Of a stretch of 64,000 bases of DNA, positions 51,201 to 64,000 are shown in pieces. The stretch is from the NCBI GenBank assembly GCA_037951165.1, contig JBBDHG010000061.1, forward strand, positions 543,501 to 607,500, given 5' to 3'. The notes under the pieces are model-generated. The model was not told where the DNA came from, ran no database searches, and worked only from the letters and a program-made list of their open reading frames with translations. This DNA is from Lophius americanus (taxonomy: Eukaryota > Chordata > Actinopteri > Lophiiformes > Lophiidae). Numbering within the stretch: the stretch's first letter is position 1; each line of letters starts with the position of its first letter. A program made the translations under genes and the position numbers.

Positions 51201-54200
51201 ACCGAGGGCCAACACCAAGTCAAAAAAGTGAGACAACACAATTGGCACAAAACCTCAAATTTAAAATGGATTGATTTTACATGCAATTTGAAAACAAGGT
51301 TCCAGAACTCATCTGCATATAGAGTTCACACATTGAATTAGTGGACCAGATGGTGCCTACAGTTAATAAATGAACAGAAAATAAATAAATGCAGATTATA
51401 GGTTAGGAATAGTTTCTTGTTCTGTGGCCGCATACAGGAACATGTAATATAACAGATAATGTCTGCTTTTCTTTGTGTATGTCTTACTGTCTGTCTGTTT
51501 GTCTGCCCCTCTTAGTGATGAACAACAGAAGGATTACTTATTGGAGAGGAGAGATCTGGCGATAGACTTCATCTTTTCTCTGGTACTCGTAGAAGTTTTG
51601 AAGCAGGTAATTTTCCCTTTTCTGTGTGGTCAGTCACTTTGCTCTATCCTGGATTTGTCCTCAAACCTTTTAGCATGAGTGGGTTAAAGTATGAAAATGA
51701 GAAATCTTAACTGTGTGAAAGTTGACTCTAAATTGCCTGTAGGTGTGATTGTGAGTGTGGATGTGTGTTTGTATTTATCTAAAACTGTAGCTAAATTTAG
51801 AGTCAAAGTAATTTGCATGTTTGTGGTCTAACCAGGATATTAAAAACAATCGAAGAATATATAAGCCAGGCTCCCTAAGCGGAGCAAAAGAAACACAGCT
51901 AATTTTATTAAGACATATTATTTTGATTAATGAAAACATTTTTTTTCTAATTCCAGATCCCCCTACATCCTCTTTTGGATGGACTCATCCAAGAAGTTGT
52001 AAACCTAGCTTTCAAGCATTTCAAGTACAAAGAAGGGTAAGAATGTTTGCAACGCAAGTTATTTATTAGAAAGCATTGAATAAATTGCTTTACAGAATTT
52101 GAGTGCATTACTTCTCCACTTTTGCATAAACCCCAACATCTGCAATTCACTTGTGACACTTATTGTACAAATATAACAAAACTGTAAAGGGTTAATGTTT
52201 TTCTTTTTGTCTTTGTAGATACCTGGGCCCCAACACAGGCAACATGCACATAGTGGCAGACCTCTATGCTGAGGTAGTGGGAGTTGTAGCTCAGTCCAGG
52301 TATTGTTGCAAGTGAATGTTTATACAGTCTCTGCGTTCATAAATATTACATGTTTGCATATCTACAGGGAATAGATGTTATCTGTGGACGTCAAATTGTT
52401 TTTACAAGTGCGGTGTGTTTAGTATAAATATGCTGACGTAGTCTTATATTTGTCACTGCAAGTCTCTACAAAATGATCTTGGTTAATAACACGTCTCAAA
52501 GCTTTTGATGTTGAAGTCTGTAAAGGAAAATAATTTGCAGTCATTCAAAATGCATAAAATGCAACTTTCATGGGTCCACTATGCAAAAGGCAACAGATGG
52601 CAATCAATTAAATGTCAACAATTCATTTTTAAAGGGTTAATTTACTCATTAGTCTTAACCTGTTTGTAATAAATATCCTCAAGCCACACATGTATTTTGA
52701 ATTTCTAGTCAGGGATTTGTAACAGTTGTGGGATGAATGTGTAGCAACCTGTCGTTTTCTTGATTCATTTTCGGTAGATGCAGCAATTACAAATGCTGCC
52801 ACTCTATCAAGAATAGAAACAAATGCCTCATATTGCCTGTTGGCGAGAATATTGGTGTGTGTGTGTGTGTTTGATTGGGGAATAAGGACAATGGCAGTAA
52901 AAATGAATGTCTTCTGTTTGTTTAATGTTGTGTGTGTGATGAGATATCAGGGGAGTTTCCATTTCCAGGATTTGAATACTGTGATGGAGGGAAGAGTGCA
53001 TTCACAGGATAACTCTATTACTCTGAGCCATCACCCTAATGATGAAGTCTATACTTCAAAATCTAGTTAAGCAAATACACACTGTCCTCTGTGAAGACAG
53101 TAGGGTTCCCACTTATCTGAGAAACATTCTATATTTTATTCATTCATTATCTACCGCTTATCCTGTTCAGGGTCACGGGGGGGCCGGGGCCTATCCCAGC
53201 TAATATCAGCCGAGAGGCGGAGTACACCCCGGACAAGTCGCCAGCTAATGGCAGGGCAGACACATAGAGACATACAACCACACGCGTCACACCCGCACCT
53301 ACACCCACGGGCAATTCTAGTGTCACCAATATCACATGTTTTTGGACTGTGGGGGGAAGCCGGAGTTCCTGGAGAGAACCCATGCAGACACAGGGAGAAT
53401 ATGCAGACTTAAGCCCGGTACCTTCCTGCTGTGAGGCAGAAGCACTAACCACTGCGCCACCCTCAATTATATATTTGTGGCATATTATTTACACACCAAG
53501 CTATGACAAGGGTGAGAAGACACCAGCTTAACCATTCTGGGCATAAACTTTATTCCTGGTGCTTTTACAGCTTGGTTTATCGATCGCAGTGTTAATGTGC
53601 ATCTTATTTAAGCACTTATTACTTAACATAGGGCTGATTGTTCTCCCACTTAACCAACAACAGTGGCAACCCCTTAGAAACATGCAAAAGCATGACCCAG
53701 GAAATAAGTGCAGACACCCGAACACCAAGTACGTGCACACACATACACATTCCTTCCACATCACTCCTCCAGATGCCTTTCTAAATATAGGCCTGCTGAG
53801 CACTTTTGGTATAATCTATCTGGATGGTGGGTACATACGCAAGCAAACACACCCATGTGTCCAAAAATTAGAAGAGTCAGAATAGAGTTAGTCAGAATAG
53901 AGTTACCTACACATGTCATAATATTGTTGTATTGCCACCGACCGTACCACCGTCCGAAACCGACATGGAGATGATAATATTAAATAAAAGTCAGGAAAAT
54001 ATCCTTCTCTCATTTTGTCACCCTTTCCTCGGCAGGTTCCCTGCAGTGAGGAAGAAGTTCATCTCTGAGCTGAAGGAACTGAGGCAGAAGGAGCAGAGCC
54101 CCTACGTCATCCAGTCCACCATCAGCCTCATCATGGGACTGAAGTTCTTTCGCATAAAAATGTACCCAGTGGAAGACTTTGAAGCTTCTTTCCAGTTCAT

Positions 54201-57200
54201 GCAGGTAGACTGAAATAATCCACACGTTATGCGTCAACACATTGTTAATAGATAGAATCTGGCTCAGGAATTACAAGAAGTGTCCTCAAACTAAAATGCT
54301 TTTACTCCTCTACATTCTTGTCTGGAAGTAGTTTAGGGCTATCAAAGAGCTATCCTATTGTCTACTGAGGAGTTCCTCTAAAGTAATTAGGGGTTAAGTG
54401 CCTTCTATATAGACTCTGATGTGAATCGCAGAGGACGGAATGTTTCTCATTTCCTTCCCTCATAATTAAGCCAGGATTTGAACCAGGGATCTTTTTTTTT
54501 TTTTTATCATATTATCATATACATACATTGCTCACTGCCTTTGAACTTCTTTCTCTCTTTATATGTTTAGGAGTGTGCGCAGTATTTCCTGGAAGTGAAG
54601 GATAAAGACATAAAGCACTCATTAGCGGGACTCTTTGTGGAGATACTTGTACCTGTTGCTGCTGTAAGTTCATTTAATCTTACTCCTGGATTTTGGTTTA
54701 TTTTAAGCCATATTGAAGTCAATGATTACCTTTTAAAGAAAAAAAAACTGCTATACAGTAGGCTATAGTGTTTTTTTTTGTTTTTTATCATGAGAGTAAT
54801 ATTAATATTGAGCATGTGAGTAAATATCCGTCAAGTAGAAAAAGGGAATTGATAGAAAGACACTTGTGAATGTAAATTTTTATCGTTTTATTTGCTCTCC
54901 TCCAGAGTGTTAAGAATGAGGTGAATGTACCGTGTCTACGAAACTTTGTAGAGAGTTTGTACGATACAACACTGGACCTTTCCTCGAGGAAGAAACACTC
55001 TCTGGTAGGTTTTTCACCATGTTCTGTTTTATCGCCGCTCATCTCTCTTCATTTCCTCTCCATTAACATCAGTTTGTGAAAGCCCTTACCGTAATTCTCA
55101 ACATGTCGGCTTTAATTTCTCGGTGAGAGGGAGACCTAAGTGCAGTATAAAGTATGATAGTTCTAGAATCGAAGAAAGAGATGCAGTACATCTCTGTTAT
55201 TAAAACAGAGTTCTCATGTGAACTAGCATGCAATAAAATGTGTCTGTTTAATTGTCAGGAAAGGTACGATACTACTTTAAATTTGACTGGGAATTCTTCC
55301 TCACTCATCCTATCTGTCAATATTTCTGTCTGTAGAGGCACATTTATGTCTAACACAAGAACAGACATTCCATACTCATCATAATGAAAATAATCGTACT
55401 CAGCTCATTTCTGAAATCTGATATACTGTGAAAAATCAAATGTATTGAGACAGATAATATTTGACAAGATGTATTATCTGTAGTCCAAGCACTGCCCTGC
55501 TGTAGTCCAGCAGAGCAGTGCTTAACAATGTTTCTCTTTATATTTGCACTACATGTCGTTTTGTATTCCACGATTTCTATCAGGTTTTACAACGACATAA
55601 AAAGTTCCCAATCTTTTTTTGTCCACTTACACACTGTTGTCAGCACCCGTCGGTTCTGTGACTACTTTCACTTGACAAATAACTGCCATTCAAATATGGC
55701 ACTGAAATGGGTCTTAAATTGTATTAAAATTAGCTTTTTTATACCTGCAGAAGCCCTGTAGACCACAGGCAGCAAAAAGTCAAACTGGATAAAGTAGTAT
55801 GGCATCGGACTGCTGTGTTACATTTCTTGATGGTTGCTGTTGATAAGCTGCGAGATATGGGTTCCTCATGTTTTTACAGATTTGTTTCCACAGAAATGCT
55901 GTCATGCATTCCTTCTTAAAAAGATTCTCCAAATTCTCCCAAAGAAGTCAACCCAAGAGAGACGTGACACACCTCTCTGCACATTTACCGCTAACGATTT
56001 CACCTTTTCTGAACAGAACGGCTCATACACAATAACCTGCCATGTCAGTGACAATGACAAATGACAAATGACATTTTTATCTTTCTGAGTTAGATTGAGT
56101 CAGATACAAATGGACACTTAACATAGATCTTCTATGAAATGACAGGTAAATAATGCACTCCTGAAGTCTTGCTTTCCCTAAACCACTGATTACAAGGGTG
56201 TCCATGGAATCACTGCGATTAGAAAGGAATTCATGTTTAGGAATATCTGCATGCAGACTTATTGTACGTCTTCACCAGACAAGTGAACAGAGCTGACACC
56301 CTGAATGTGAACAATATGTCTGTTTTAGAAACTTGTAATAGTTGTTGTTGTTGTTTTTCCTGAAATGGAGAGAAACATCTGTTCATATATCATAGTCCAT
56401 AAATGTATTTCATATCTCTTTCAAGAGAAAAATGTTTTGTGGAATTGACTTCAAGGAAGGCAGAGATGATCGAGAAGGTTAATGAGGGGTTCTTGTGTCA
56501 AATAGTAAATCAAATAAACTTAAAATAAAAGAGGAAGACCTGGGGAATAAAACAAAAATAAATGATTCTCAGACTTCTTTATACCGACTTGATTAAAACA
56601 TTTCAAGGCTTGGAAACATTTCAATGTAATCAACTGCATCATAAAAGTATATACAAATAGCCTCACATTTTCAAATTGTATTAACATGGAAAGATGATCT
56701 TTGTTTTTGTATATCCTGTTCCTTCTGTACTTGCCGGGAGTATCTGGTCGACATGTGTCCCATCTGTCTTCTCTCTTCACAACAGGCTCTGTATCCTCTG
56801 GTGACCTGCCTGCTGTGTGTCAGTCAGAAGCAGTTCTTCCTCAGCCGCTGGCACGTTTTCCTCAACAACTGCCTGTCAAACCTTAAGGTCAGCCTTTTTG
56901 TCCGGGACGTCCAAAATCTTATCATAGTGTGGAGATTTACAGTATTTATACAGATCATACGCGTTGGTATGTTCATAAAACAAAAAGTATTCAGTCTGCT
57001 TAATATATTTTTGTCCGCGGGGAACATTTTCGACGTAGTGACAAACAACTTGTGTGAAATATCCCACAACAGACTGCTGTATTAGCACCAGCTAATGCCT
57101 AATCGTCAACAACGGGTAAATGTATTACCTCAATGCAAACAGTGTTGGGTAATAACACGGTGATTGATTGCATCTCTATACTTGTATAGAATTGAATTCC

Positions 57201-60200
57201 ATACAGGTTTGATTCATGGTCACACAGTTAATGCTGAGAATCCAGTATTTGTAGGGAAATCAGCAAATAAATTATTTTCATTCAGAGAAGAAAATGTGAG
57301 AAATGCCAAAAACAATTTGTGCTAAGAGGAATCTCTTTGAAACTATTATGTTAGACGGAGTTCTCAACAACAATTCATTTTTACTATCGTGTGAATGATT
57401 GCAGAACAAAGATCCCAAGATGGCACGTGTGGCTCTGGAATCTCTGTACCGCCTGCTGTGGGTCTACATGATCCGAATAAAGTGTGAGAGTAACACTGGA
57501 ACACAGAGGTAAACGCCACTTGTATGACATCGAAGATGTCCTTTTAAACCCTTTTCAGCATTAATACACCATTACTAGCTAAAACAACAATGACAGCATG
57601 TTATAGTTTCCACAAATGAATAAGAAAGCCTTTAAGTTATATTTCTGTCTCCACTTCATCTTTTGAAACTCAATATTTAATCCACAGAGTAGATGGTTTC
57701 AATCTTCATTCATTATTATTAACTGTGCAATGATTTTACTGCCGCCTTTGTCTCAATTCTCTCCCTTCCCTCTCTGTCTGTGTCTGTGTCTCTCTCTTTT
57801 CTCTCTCCTCTGTCCCTCAGTCGTCTGACGTCCATCACCTCCACTCTGTTCCCCAAAGGGAGCCGTAGCGTTGTGCCCAGAGACATGCCCCTTAATATTT
57901 TTGTCAAGATCATCCAGTTTATTGCACAGGTGTGTATATATGAAACTTCCTCATACCCCCAAATATTGTAAGATATTGTGTGAAAACGCTTGCAAAAATT
58001 CTCAGTTTACAGAGGTACAGAAACAATTCACTGCATTTTATTTATCTATTTATCTGTTCTCAAAGTCTGTGCTAATGCTGGATTATCAAGAGTGTAGGTC
58101 ATCAGACAATTTAAATTTCACCAGAGTCCATTATTAAAATTGAAAGCATTTCACCTAGTGGCTGTGTGAGAGGCTTGGGCTTTGAAAGTCACAAAAATGT
58201 TAGTATGCATTCAAGACAGCAAAAATAATATATGACACTCATAACACTAAATAATTCAGATATAGATACATAGAGAAAATCATTTCTATACATTGTCTTG
58301 TCCATTCATCTCCTACATGGTTCTTTTACCTTTTTATATGTCTCTACATAATCAGTATAATTAGATGCACTAATTACCACATATCATGTTGACTTATCTT
58401 GTAATCCTGTAACACCTGTATATTTGCTGTCTGCTCAGGAGAGACTGGATTTTGCCATGAAGGAGATCATATTTGATCTTTTGAGCGTTGGGAAACCTGC
58501 CAAAGCCTTCAGTCTCAACCCAGAGGTAAACAGAACAAAAACAGAAACAGACATTGGGTCACTTTTATACACTTACACACAGAACAGTTCCATCAGATAG
58601 AAACACCCTATTCAGCCAAAACATAAGAGATAAAAAAAATAATCATGAAAACTACTGCATACTTTCTACTCAATCCTTGCCACAATTTAGGCTTTGCCTC
58701 TCTTAAGCATGCTCTGTCATGTAGTAAGGATTGTCTGTGTTCCAGCGCATGAACATAGGCCTGCGGGCTTTCCTGGTGATAGCAGACGCTCTCCAACAGA
58801 AGGATGGCGAACCTCCTATGCCTAACACAGGAGCCACTCTACCCTCTGGAAACTCTCTGAAGAAGAAAAAAACGTATCTCAGCAAGACGCTCACTGAAGA
58901 GGAAGCTAAGCTAATAGGTGCGTGTGTGTGTGTGTGTGTGCCCTACGCATTCTCTTGCAGTTTGAGTGGAGTCTTTAACTTAAATTTTGGCGTCCATCTT
59001 TTCTCTGCAGGCATGTCCTTGTACTACTCCCAGGTACGAAAGGCTCTCGACAACATCCTCAGACACTTGGACAAGGAGGTGGGTCGTTGTATGATGCTCA
59101 CCAGCGTCCAGATGCTCAATAAAGAACCGGAGGACATGATCACGTATGTAGCTAAAAAAAAAAAGTTCAACATTTTAATGCTGAGGTGTATACTGTTACT
59201 GATACTTAAATAAAAACCCACAGAAATATGATGCTTAGAAAATTAGTTGGAATAGTAGAGTTCTGGTGATTGAGTTCATAATGTGGTTAGGTTATGTTGA
59301 CATTATATGTATTTGTAAAAAAAAAGACGATTCTGTGAGCCTGTTTTAGCTTGTTAAACATCCACCTCAATCTTTTACAGCGGTGAGAGGAAGCCTAAAA
59401 TCGATCTGTTCAGGACGTGTGTCGCAGCCATTCCTCGCATCCTTCCTGATGCTATGTCTAAACCCGAGCTCATCGACCTGCTCTCAAGGTGAGTTTAGAG
59501 ATAGAGGAACTTTACATCGGACTATCGACCCACTTGTCACAAAGTATTTTGTTGCTGATAATTTTGATTCTTGTTATACATTTTGAAGGGAACTTCTACA
59601 TATTCATCCATTATAATTCATGATTGTTGGTTTGGCTTTTCAACATGATCAACATCAACAACATCTTAATCATTCAAAATATGTTCCCATTTATCCATCA
59701 GACTTACAGTACACATGGACGATGAGCTTCGCCTTATTTCCCAGAACTCCCTGCAGAGCCTGCTGCTCGATTTTTCCGACTGGAGGGAAGACGTCCTGTT
59801 TGGTTACACTCATTTCCTTTTACGCGAGGTAACAGGCAGAAACCTGCAAATTAAATACTAATAGAGATTGAGAAGTTGTAATCTTATTTTGATTATTTCA
59901 AAGACGATTGCCTCATTCCTATGTGCATAATTGTAATTTAAACCTGTGACACATTGCCTCTTATTGCAAAGTTTAACTTACCATCCAAGAATATCCTCTG
60001 CTTCTCATCTCAAAAACAAAAGAAAGGCTCAAAGGGTCATACACTTTTTAAGTTAACAATCGATTGGTAGCCGTTCTCTAAATGTTTCTTTCCAAAATAT
60101 ACCAGGTCCAAGACACTCATCAGGGTCTGCAGGATGCATCTGTGAAGCTCCTTCTGCAGCTGCTCACACAGTGGAGGTTAGCCCTGCAGAACCAGGGGAA

Positions 60201-63200
60201 GATGCGCGGTGGAGTTGAGGTGTGTACTGAAATTGTGCAAGATTTAAATATAAAGTACGATAGGTAATGCACAATGTTGCTCAGGCAGGCCCAGCTGCAT
60301 TAGTTGTCAGCAGCTGGTCTTAAGCCAACCCACACAGATTGATGAAAATTAGCGCTCCCAGCTGTAGGTTATTATGCCGTTCCTGTGCAGTACAGAGTTG
60401 TCCCGGAACAAAACCAAGTCGTTTTTATTAAACTAATTAAACTTACTTCAGAAACAAATTCAAGTGGCTTTGATTAAAGTTATCTAACGAACTGCGCGTT
60501 TAATTACTGGTAAAACAGGACCTGCAACTGAGTTTGTTACTTTTGATTAACTCTCCCTCCCTCTCTGTCTTCCCTGTCCATTAGTCCAGCCCCAGGCTGC
60601 CAGAACGAAGTCCTCATTGCTCAGTTCTCCACGCCGTTGAGGGCTTGGCTCTTTTGCTCCTCTGTTCGTGTCAGATCAGCACTAGGAAGCTGGCCGTCGG
60701 TGTGTTAAGAGAAATCCGCTGCCTCTTCACAGCACTGGGACATGCTGAGGTACATTACAGGAAACCGATATGTTCACCTGATAGTGTTGAACAATTCACC
60801 AATATAAGAAAACACAGTGTTAAACACAAATGACACTGATGTTTAAGGTTGGAAAGAGAGCCATCTGACTCCAGCTGTGATTACAAATGGTGCTACAGTC
60901 AGCCTCACGTAGTTTTAAATTGTTATGAAAATGTTGATTTCCTCCCCTCCAGGATGATGACAAACCAATGATAGAAATCATGGACCAGCTGAGCCCAGCT
61001 GTAATGGACAGCATTGTTCATGTGGCCGTTTCTGACACTGTGAGTGTCCTTGTGTTGAGGGTGTATCAATAACATCATAGCACCACATATTTGAATAACA
61101 ATGTGCTTTTCCTGATGTGTAAAATCCTTAACCTCCCTTCTCATCCCACAGTCCACCTTGCCACTCAACCACAATGTGGACCTTCAATGGCTGGTAGAGT
61201 GGACGGCCCGACTGGTTAGCAGCTGTTACGATGTGAAGAGCCCCAGTCATGTGTGGATCTTTTCCCAGTGTTTGAAGGACCCATGGGTGCTGTGTCTGCA
61301 CATTTTCTTGCGGCAGGAGCACCTTCCCAAACACTGCCCCACTGCCCTTGGATACGCGTGGCCCTACGCTTTCACACGGCTTCAGCTGCTCCTGCCACTC
61401 GTTGACCCTAAGTACAAAAACACATATAAATTATGTTATGATCATTTCTACGTCTTAAACTGTTACTTGAATAAAAATTTTTTTAAATCTGACCACAGAA
61501 TGATCAGGTATCTCATATAACAAATGATCCACGTCTGCGAAACATTTAAATATCTGACTACAGGCCTATTCTCTTTTCCCATTCTGTCTTTCTGCATCAG
61601 TCCAGTGAATGCTAAGAAGACCAGCACAGCAGGCTCTACTGACAGCTACATCTCTCTGTGGCGTAATTACCTGATCCTGTGTCTAGGTGTGGCTAAGCCC
61701 AGCATCATGTCACCTGGTCACCTCAGAGCGTCCACACCTGAGATCACTGCCACTACGCCCGATGGCAGCGTCACCTATGACCACAAGGTGTGTGCTATTA
61801 TTGTAAAATTATACCAGCGAAAAATTAATGAATATTATTATTTCACACTTTCAACTTCAGAGTTGAAAGAGACCAACGACAAACTTTTATTTTCATTTCT
61901 TGTTGTTGGTATTTATACAACAAGTGTGAAATGTGTTCTTTTATTGGTGATGCTTGAACCAGGTTAGAATTTTTTCTTCTAAAATGACCTAAAAGACAAT
62001 TATTTTATCAATATATTTGATTAAAATTCTTGTTTAATTGAATTATTTATTAATCGTTTAAACTCTGAGGACGCACATTTGCATATTGTTGCTGTGACCC
62101 AGCACAGTACATGAATTCTAAGCGAAAAGGAAAAGCATAAGCATTAATCCTTTAAAATTTTTAAAGGTCAAGAAAAATATAGTGAAAAGGCCTTTTCTCG
62201 TTACTGATGACAGTTTCATAGACGGTGATGTTTGGATCAATTGTAGGTTGCTGTTGACAATTTTTGAATTTGTCTTTATCTCTCAGGTGATAGGAACTCC
62301 TTCAGTTGCTTGGCTTCTAAAACAGCTGGTCCCGCTGATGAGATGTGAGAGTTTGGAGATCACAGAGTCTCTGGTTCTGGGGTTTGGATGCACAAATGCT
62401 CTGGTTTTCAGGTACAGAAATATATACTGACAAAACACACTTTCACAGCTCCAGTCATGCACCTGAGAGTTGGGTCAACCGCTAAAATTTTCCTCCTCCC
62501 CCGGACTAAGCTCAGCACCATGGGTGATCGGGCCTTCTGTTCTGCTGCCCCTCGTCTGTGGAATGCCCTCCCTGACCATCTGAGGGCTCCACAGACGACT
62601 GACACATTTAAAAAAGGACTTAAAACTTTCCTTTTTAGCAGAATCTATAACTTTAATTAACATTGCTGCTTTTTGGTCAGGTTGTTATATAGTTATTATT
62701 TTATTTTTTATTGATGCTTTTATCTGCTTTTACTTTGTAGCACTTTGAGATTTGATCCAATTGTAAAGTGCATTATAAATTAAATGTATTATTATTATTA
62801 TTATTTTTGCTGTTGTTAAATGAATCGCGTCTGTTGTTCTCTGATGGAGAATCAACATACAGCTGGGAGGGATTGCACTCGATAGATTTCCATGACGAAA
62901 CATAATGGGTAATTTGATGTGCTATATTGAGCCCTTATCTCTTGCATAACAAAGACACTCTTGAGTTCCTTTCCTATCAGTTAGTCATTCACATCTGTGT
63001 TCACATTCACTTCATACCAGAGATGCATCCAAAACATCCAGAGAAGGGAAAAAAACAGCATCAGTGACATAGAAGACAATTCTTTAAGAGGCAGAGAGGC
63101 ATCACATTTTTTTAAAGGACACCAGGTTCCATTATGAAAGAGAGGTTTTTAATTTAAAATAGAGCACCTGTAATGTTTTCCAAATGGGCACTCATTGTTA

Positions 63201-63933
63201 TTAAAGAGATTTAGGTCTTCCCGGACAAATTTGTATATCATTCCTTTGTTTGAGGATTAGTGGTTTTAGGGCATCTGACATTTCGAAATTCTATCTGTCT
63301 CTTGTAGATCAATAGATCAATGCCGCCTCTGATTCTGTATGTTTATAGGGAGCTAGTCGAAGAACTCCATCCACTGATGAAGGAAGCACTGGAGCGTAGG
63401 CCCGAGGTAACACACGCTCCCCCTCAGATGGAGATTGATTACAGAAAGATTCTTGACAGAACTCAATTAATTCTCTTGACCCCACAAAAAAATACAAAAT
63501 ATATAATCCTGATCAAATGTAATATTAATCAACCTGTGGAAATATACTGATTCTATATGAAGTTAGTGTTCATAACTTTTACAGATGTTTTCCATAAGTC
63601 AAATCATTTGATAATTATTGAATGTATATATTATTAAATGTAATTTAATGATTATGAAAATTTTATATTCTGTTCTGCTAATGTAAAGTTATGTTTTCTT
63701 TTACAAACTTACTAATACTGTATATATATATATAAAACTGTATGTAGGGTAAAATCTTTTAGTTCCACTGATGTTGTTTGAAGACTTGAAGGAAGATGTG
63801 CCCTGGTACGACAGTAAAATGAAACCCGAGTGTGCTTTCAGAACAAGAAGCGCAGAGAGAGGAGGGATCTTCTCAGGCTGCAGCTGCTGAGGATCTTTGA
63901 ACTTCTAGCTAACGCAGCAGTTATCAGTGACAG
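42204..63933 (+). CDS. fry: furry homolog (FRY), N-terminal third, continues past the window
   Basis: FRY is a very large HEAT/ARM-like scaffold acting with NDR/LATS kinases, microtubules and the spindle. Exons from the canonical start: 42204-42276, 48695-48888, 50924-50977, 51088-51227, 51516-51606, 51957-52036, 52219-52299, 54036-54204, 54571-54663, 54906-55004, 56786-56887, 57405-57508, 57821-57929, 58439-58525, 58746-58917, 59011-59143, 59381-59488, 59702-59828, 60106-60219, 60585-60749, 60953-61039, 61152-61411, 61601-61787, 62287-62411, 63349-63406, 63842-63933. All join in frame to about 1034 aa. Signatures: SQQDSGFFDISIK, VNVDPESKPGEFVLKSLF, RTLFDWYKRQNG, ERRDLAIDFIFSLVLVEVLKQ, EDFEASFQFMQ, PRDMPLNIFVKIIQFIAQE, HNVDLQWLVEW, KKTSTAGSTDSY. 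The furry/MOR2-PAG1 N-terminal domain should begin near residue 170. Exon 2 has the FRY-type VGLKPSVPP stretch rather than the shorter FRYL start. Between exons 19 and 20 the fish protein looks about twenty residues shorter than human FRY, so a small exon may be missed at 60220-60584. Confidence 0.93.
42290..46800. other. fry intron between exons 1b and 1c
   Basis: AT-rich intron with no recognised transposon copy of length. Small open frames (44531-44767 minus and others) show no homology. Confidence 0.45.
45723..45772. repeat. interrupted (AC)n repeat
   Basis: ACACAC runs interrupted by G and A steps, in the fry intron between exons 1b and 1c. The valine/cysteine-rich minus-strand frame over it is not a gene. 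Confidence 0.8.
46865..46922 (+). CDS. fry: fry alternative first coding exon 1c
   Basis: ATG at 46865 in a strong context (TTCACCATGG) opens 19 codons plus one base (MEVPTKWSRASVISFIKGLG with the junction base) before a consensus donor GTAAGT at 46923. It ends in phase 1 and joins exon 2 at 48695 with junction codon GCC. The peptide is short and amphipathic; ISFIKGLG loosely echoes ISIKSLLKSLGG of exon 1b, which suggests the two are related in role. Sequence from about 46200 to 46864 would be promoter and 5' UTR. Support is the open frame, Kozak context, donor and phase. Confidence 0.65.
48930..49220. repeat. possible interspersed repeat fragment in fry intron 2
   Basis: CAGGTGTGTGTAATCAGCAT, followed by GAGAGCCAGA and an A/C-rich stretch, resembles a fish interspersed repeat end that I cannot name. 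Low confidence. Confidence 0.3.
53142..53465 (-). mobile_element. near full-length SINE-like element, reverse orientation, in fry intron 7
   Basis: From left to right on the plus strand: ATTCATTCATTATCTACCGC, TTATCCTGTTCAGGGTCACG, CCTATCCCAGCTAATATCAG, then ACACATAGAGACATACAACC, TTTTTGGACTGTGGGG, GGAGAGAACCCATGCAGACA, GTACCTTCCTGCTGTGAGGC and CACTAACCACTGCGCCACC. The last part, reversed, is the tRNA-like head with its A box. TATATTT occurs on both sides and could be a short target duplication. It is the best preserved copy of this family in the window. Confidence 0.75.
54489..54505. repeat. T17 homopolymer in fry intron 8
   Basis: A run of about 17 Ts upstream of exon 9, with no other repeat features around it. 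Confidence 0.7.
55010..56780. other. fry intron 10
   Basis: Intron without a recognised gene or named repeat. The CAGCAGAGCAGTGCTTAACA stretch near 55508 forms a short inverted repeat with GCACTGCCCTGCTG just before it. Confidence 0.45.
62445..62810 (+). mobile_element. LINE 3' end in fry intron 24
   Basis: A plus-strand frame encodes LLPRTKLSTMGDRAFCSAAP, then RLWNALPDHLRAPQTTDTFK and KGLKTFLFSRIYN. This is the C terminus of a non-LTR retrotransposon polyprotein. A tail ATAAATTAAATGTATTATTA then runs into (ATT)n. The copy is 5' truncated just upstream of the frame. Unlike the other LINE fragments here, this frame is intact over about 65 codons, so it is relatively young. It does not interrupt fry coding sequence. 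Confidence 0.75.
63720..63740. repeat. short (TA)n tract in fry intron 25
   Basis: About nine TA units upstream of the last fry exon in the window. Confidence 0.7.
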
Positions 63934-64000
63934 GTAATACACGTTTGACCCCTGAATTCATGTTTTTCCTTATTTTCTGAAGCTTGTGCATTCTTGCTTC

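Noticed and set aside
58731..59213. 160-aa continuous frame over fry exons 15-16
   Set aside because: It includes the intron 58918-59010, which happens to be open. The two exons with their GT/AG borders match FRY; the intron translation (CVCVCVPYAF) is a TG repeat.

Overview
The window is nuclear DNA from a ray-finned fish. Genes are split into many short exons with GT/AG introns. The gaps are full of typical teleost repeats: an L2-like LINE, Tc1-like DNA transposons, and a tRNA-headed SINE-like element ending in ATGGATGA-type repeats. Long di- and tetranucleotide microsatellites are also common. There are no operons, no CRISPR array and no bacterial-type genes. I cannot name the species.

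Three protein genes lie head to tail on the plus strand. (1) alox5ap (5-lipoxygenase-activating protein, FLAP), 1068-4248, complete in five exons, 155 aa. (2) b3glct (beta-1,3-glucosyltransferase of the ER, also called B3GALTL), 10621-22442, complete in fifteen exons, 476 aa, ending in the ER-retrieval signal RDEL. (3) The 5' third of fry (furry, a giant HEAT/ARM-like scaffold of NDR/LATS kinase signalling). It runs off the right edge: 26 coding exons from 42204 to 63933 give about 1034 aa of a protein known to be around 3000 aa. fry shows three alternative first coding exons (36482, 42204, 46865), all ending in phase 1 and all able to join the same exon 2 at 48695. A GC-rich promoter-like block with a candidate non-coding exon lies further upstream (24520-24859).

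Region by region: 1-1067 is AT-rich upstream sequence. 4.4-10.6 kb is intergenic, with a SINE copy, a perfect 27-bp hairpin and an internally deleted minus-strand LINE. 10.6-22.4 kb is b3glct, with a (TATC)n array just before exon 2 and several repeat fragments in its introns. 22.4-36.4 kb is intergenic or fry 5' territory, with the CpG-rich block, a (CA)35 array and a degenerate Tc1-like transposon into which a SINE has inserted, leaving an 11-bp target duplication. 36.4-64 kb is fry.

The three genes are not one pathway. Their order matches a human chromosome 13q12-q13 neighbourhood in shortened form (ALOX5AP ... B3GLCT ... FRY in human, with other genes between). I found no undescribed multi-gene system. 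The most interesting items are the fry N-terminal alternatives, the CpG-rich block and the layered transposon history.
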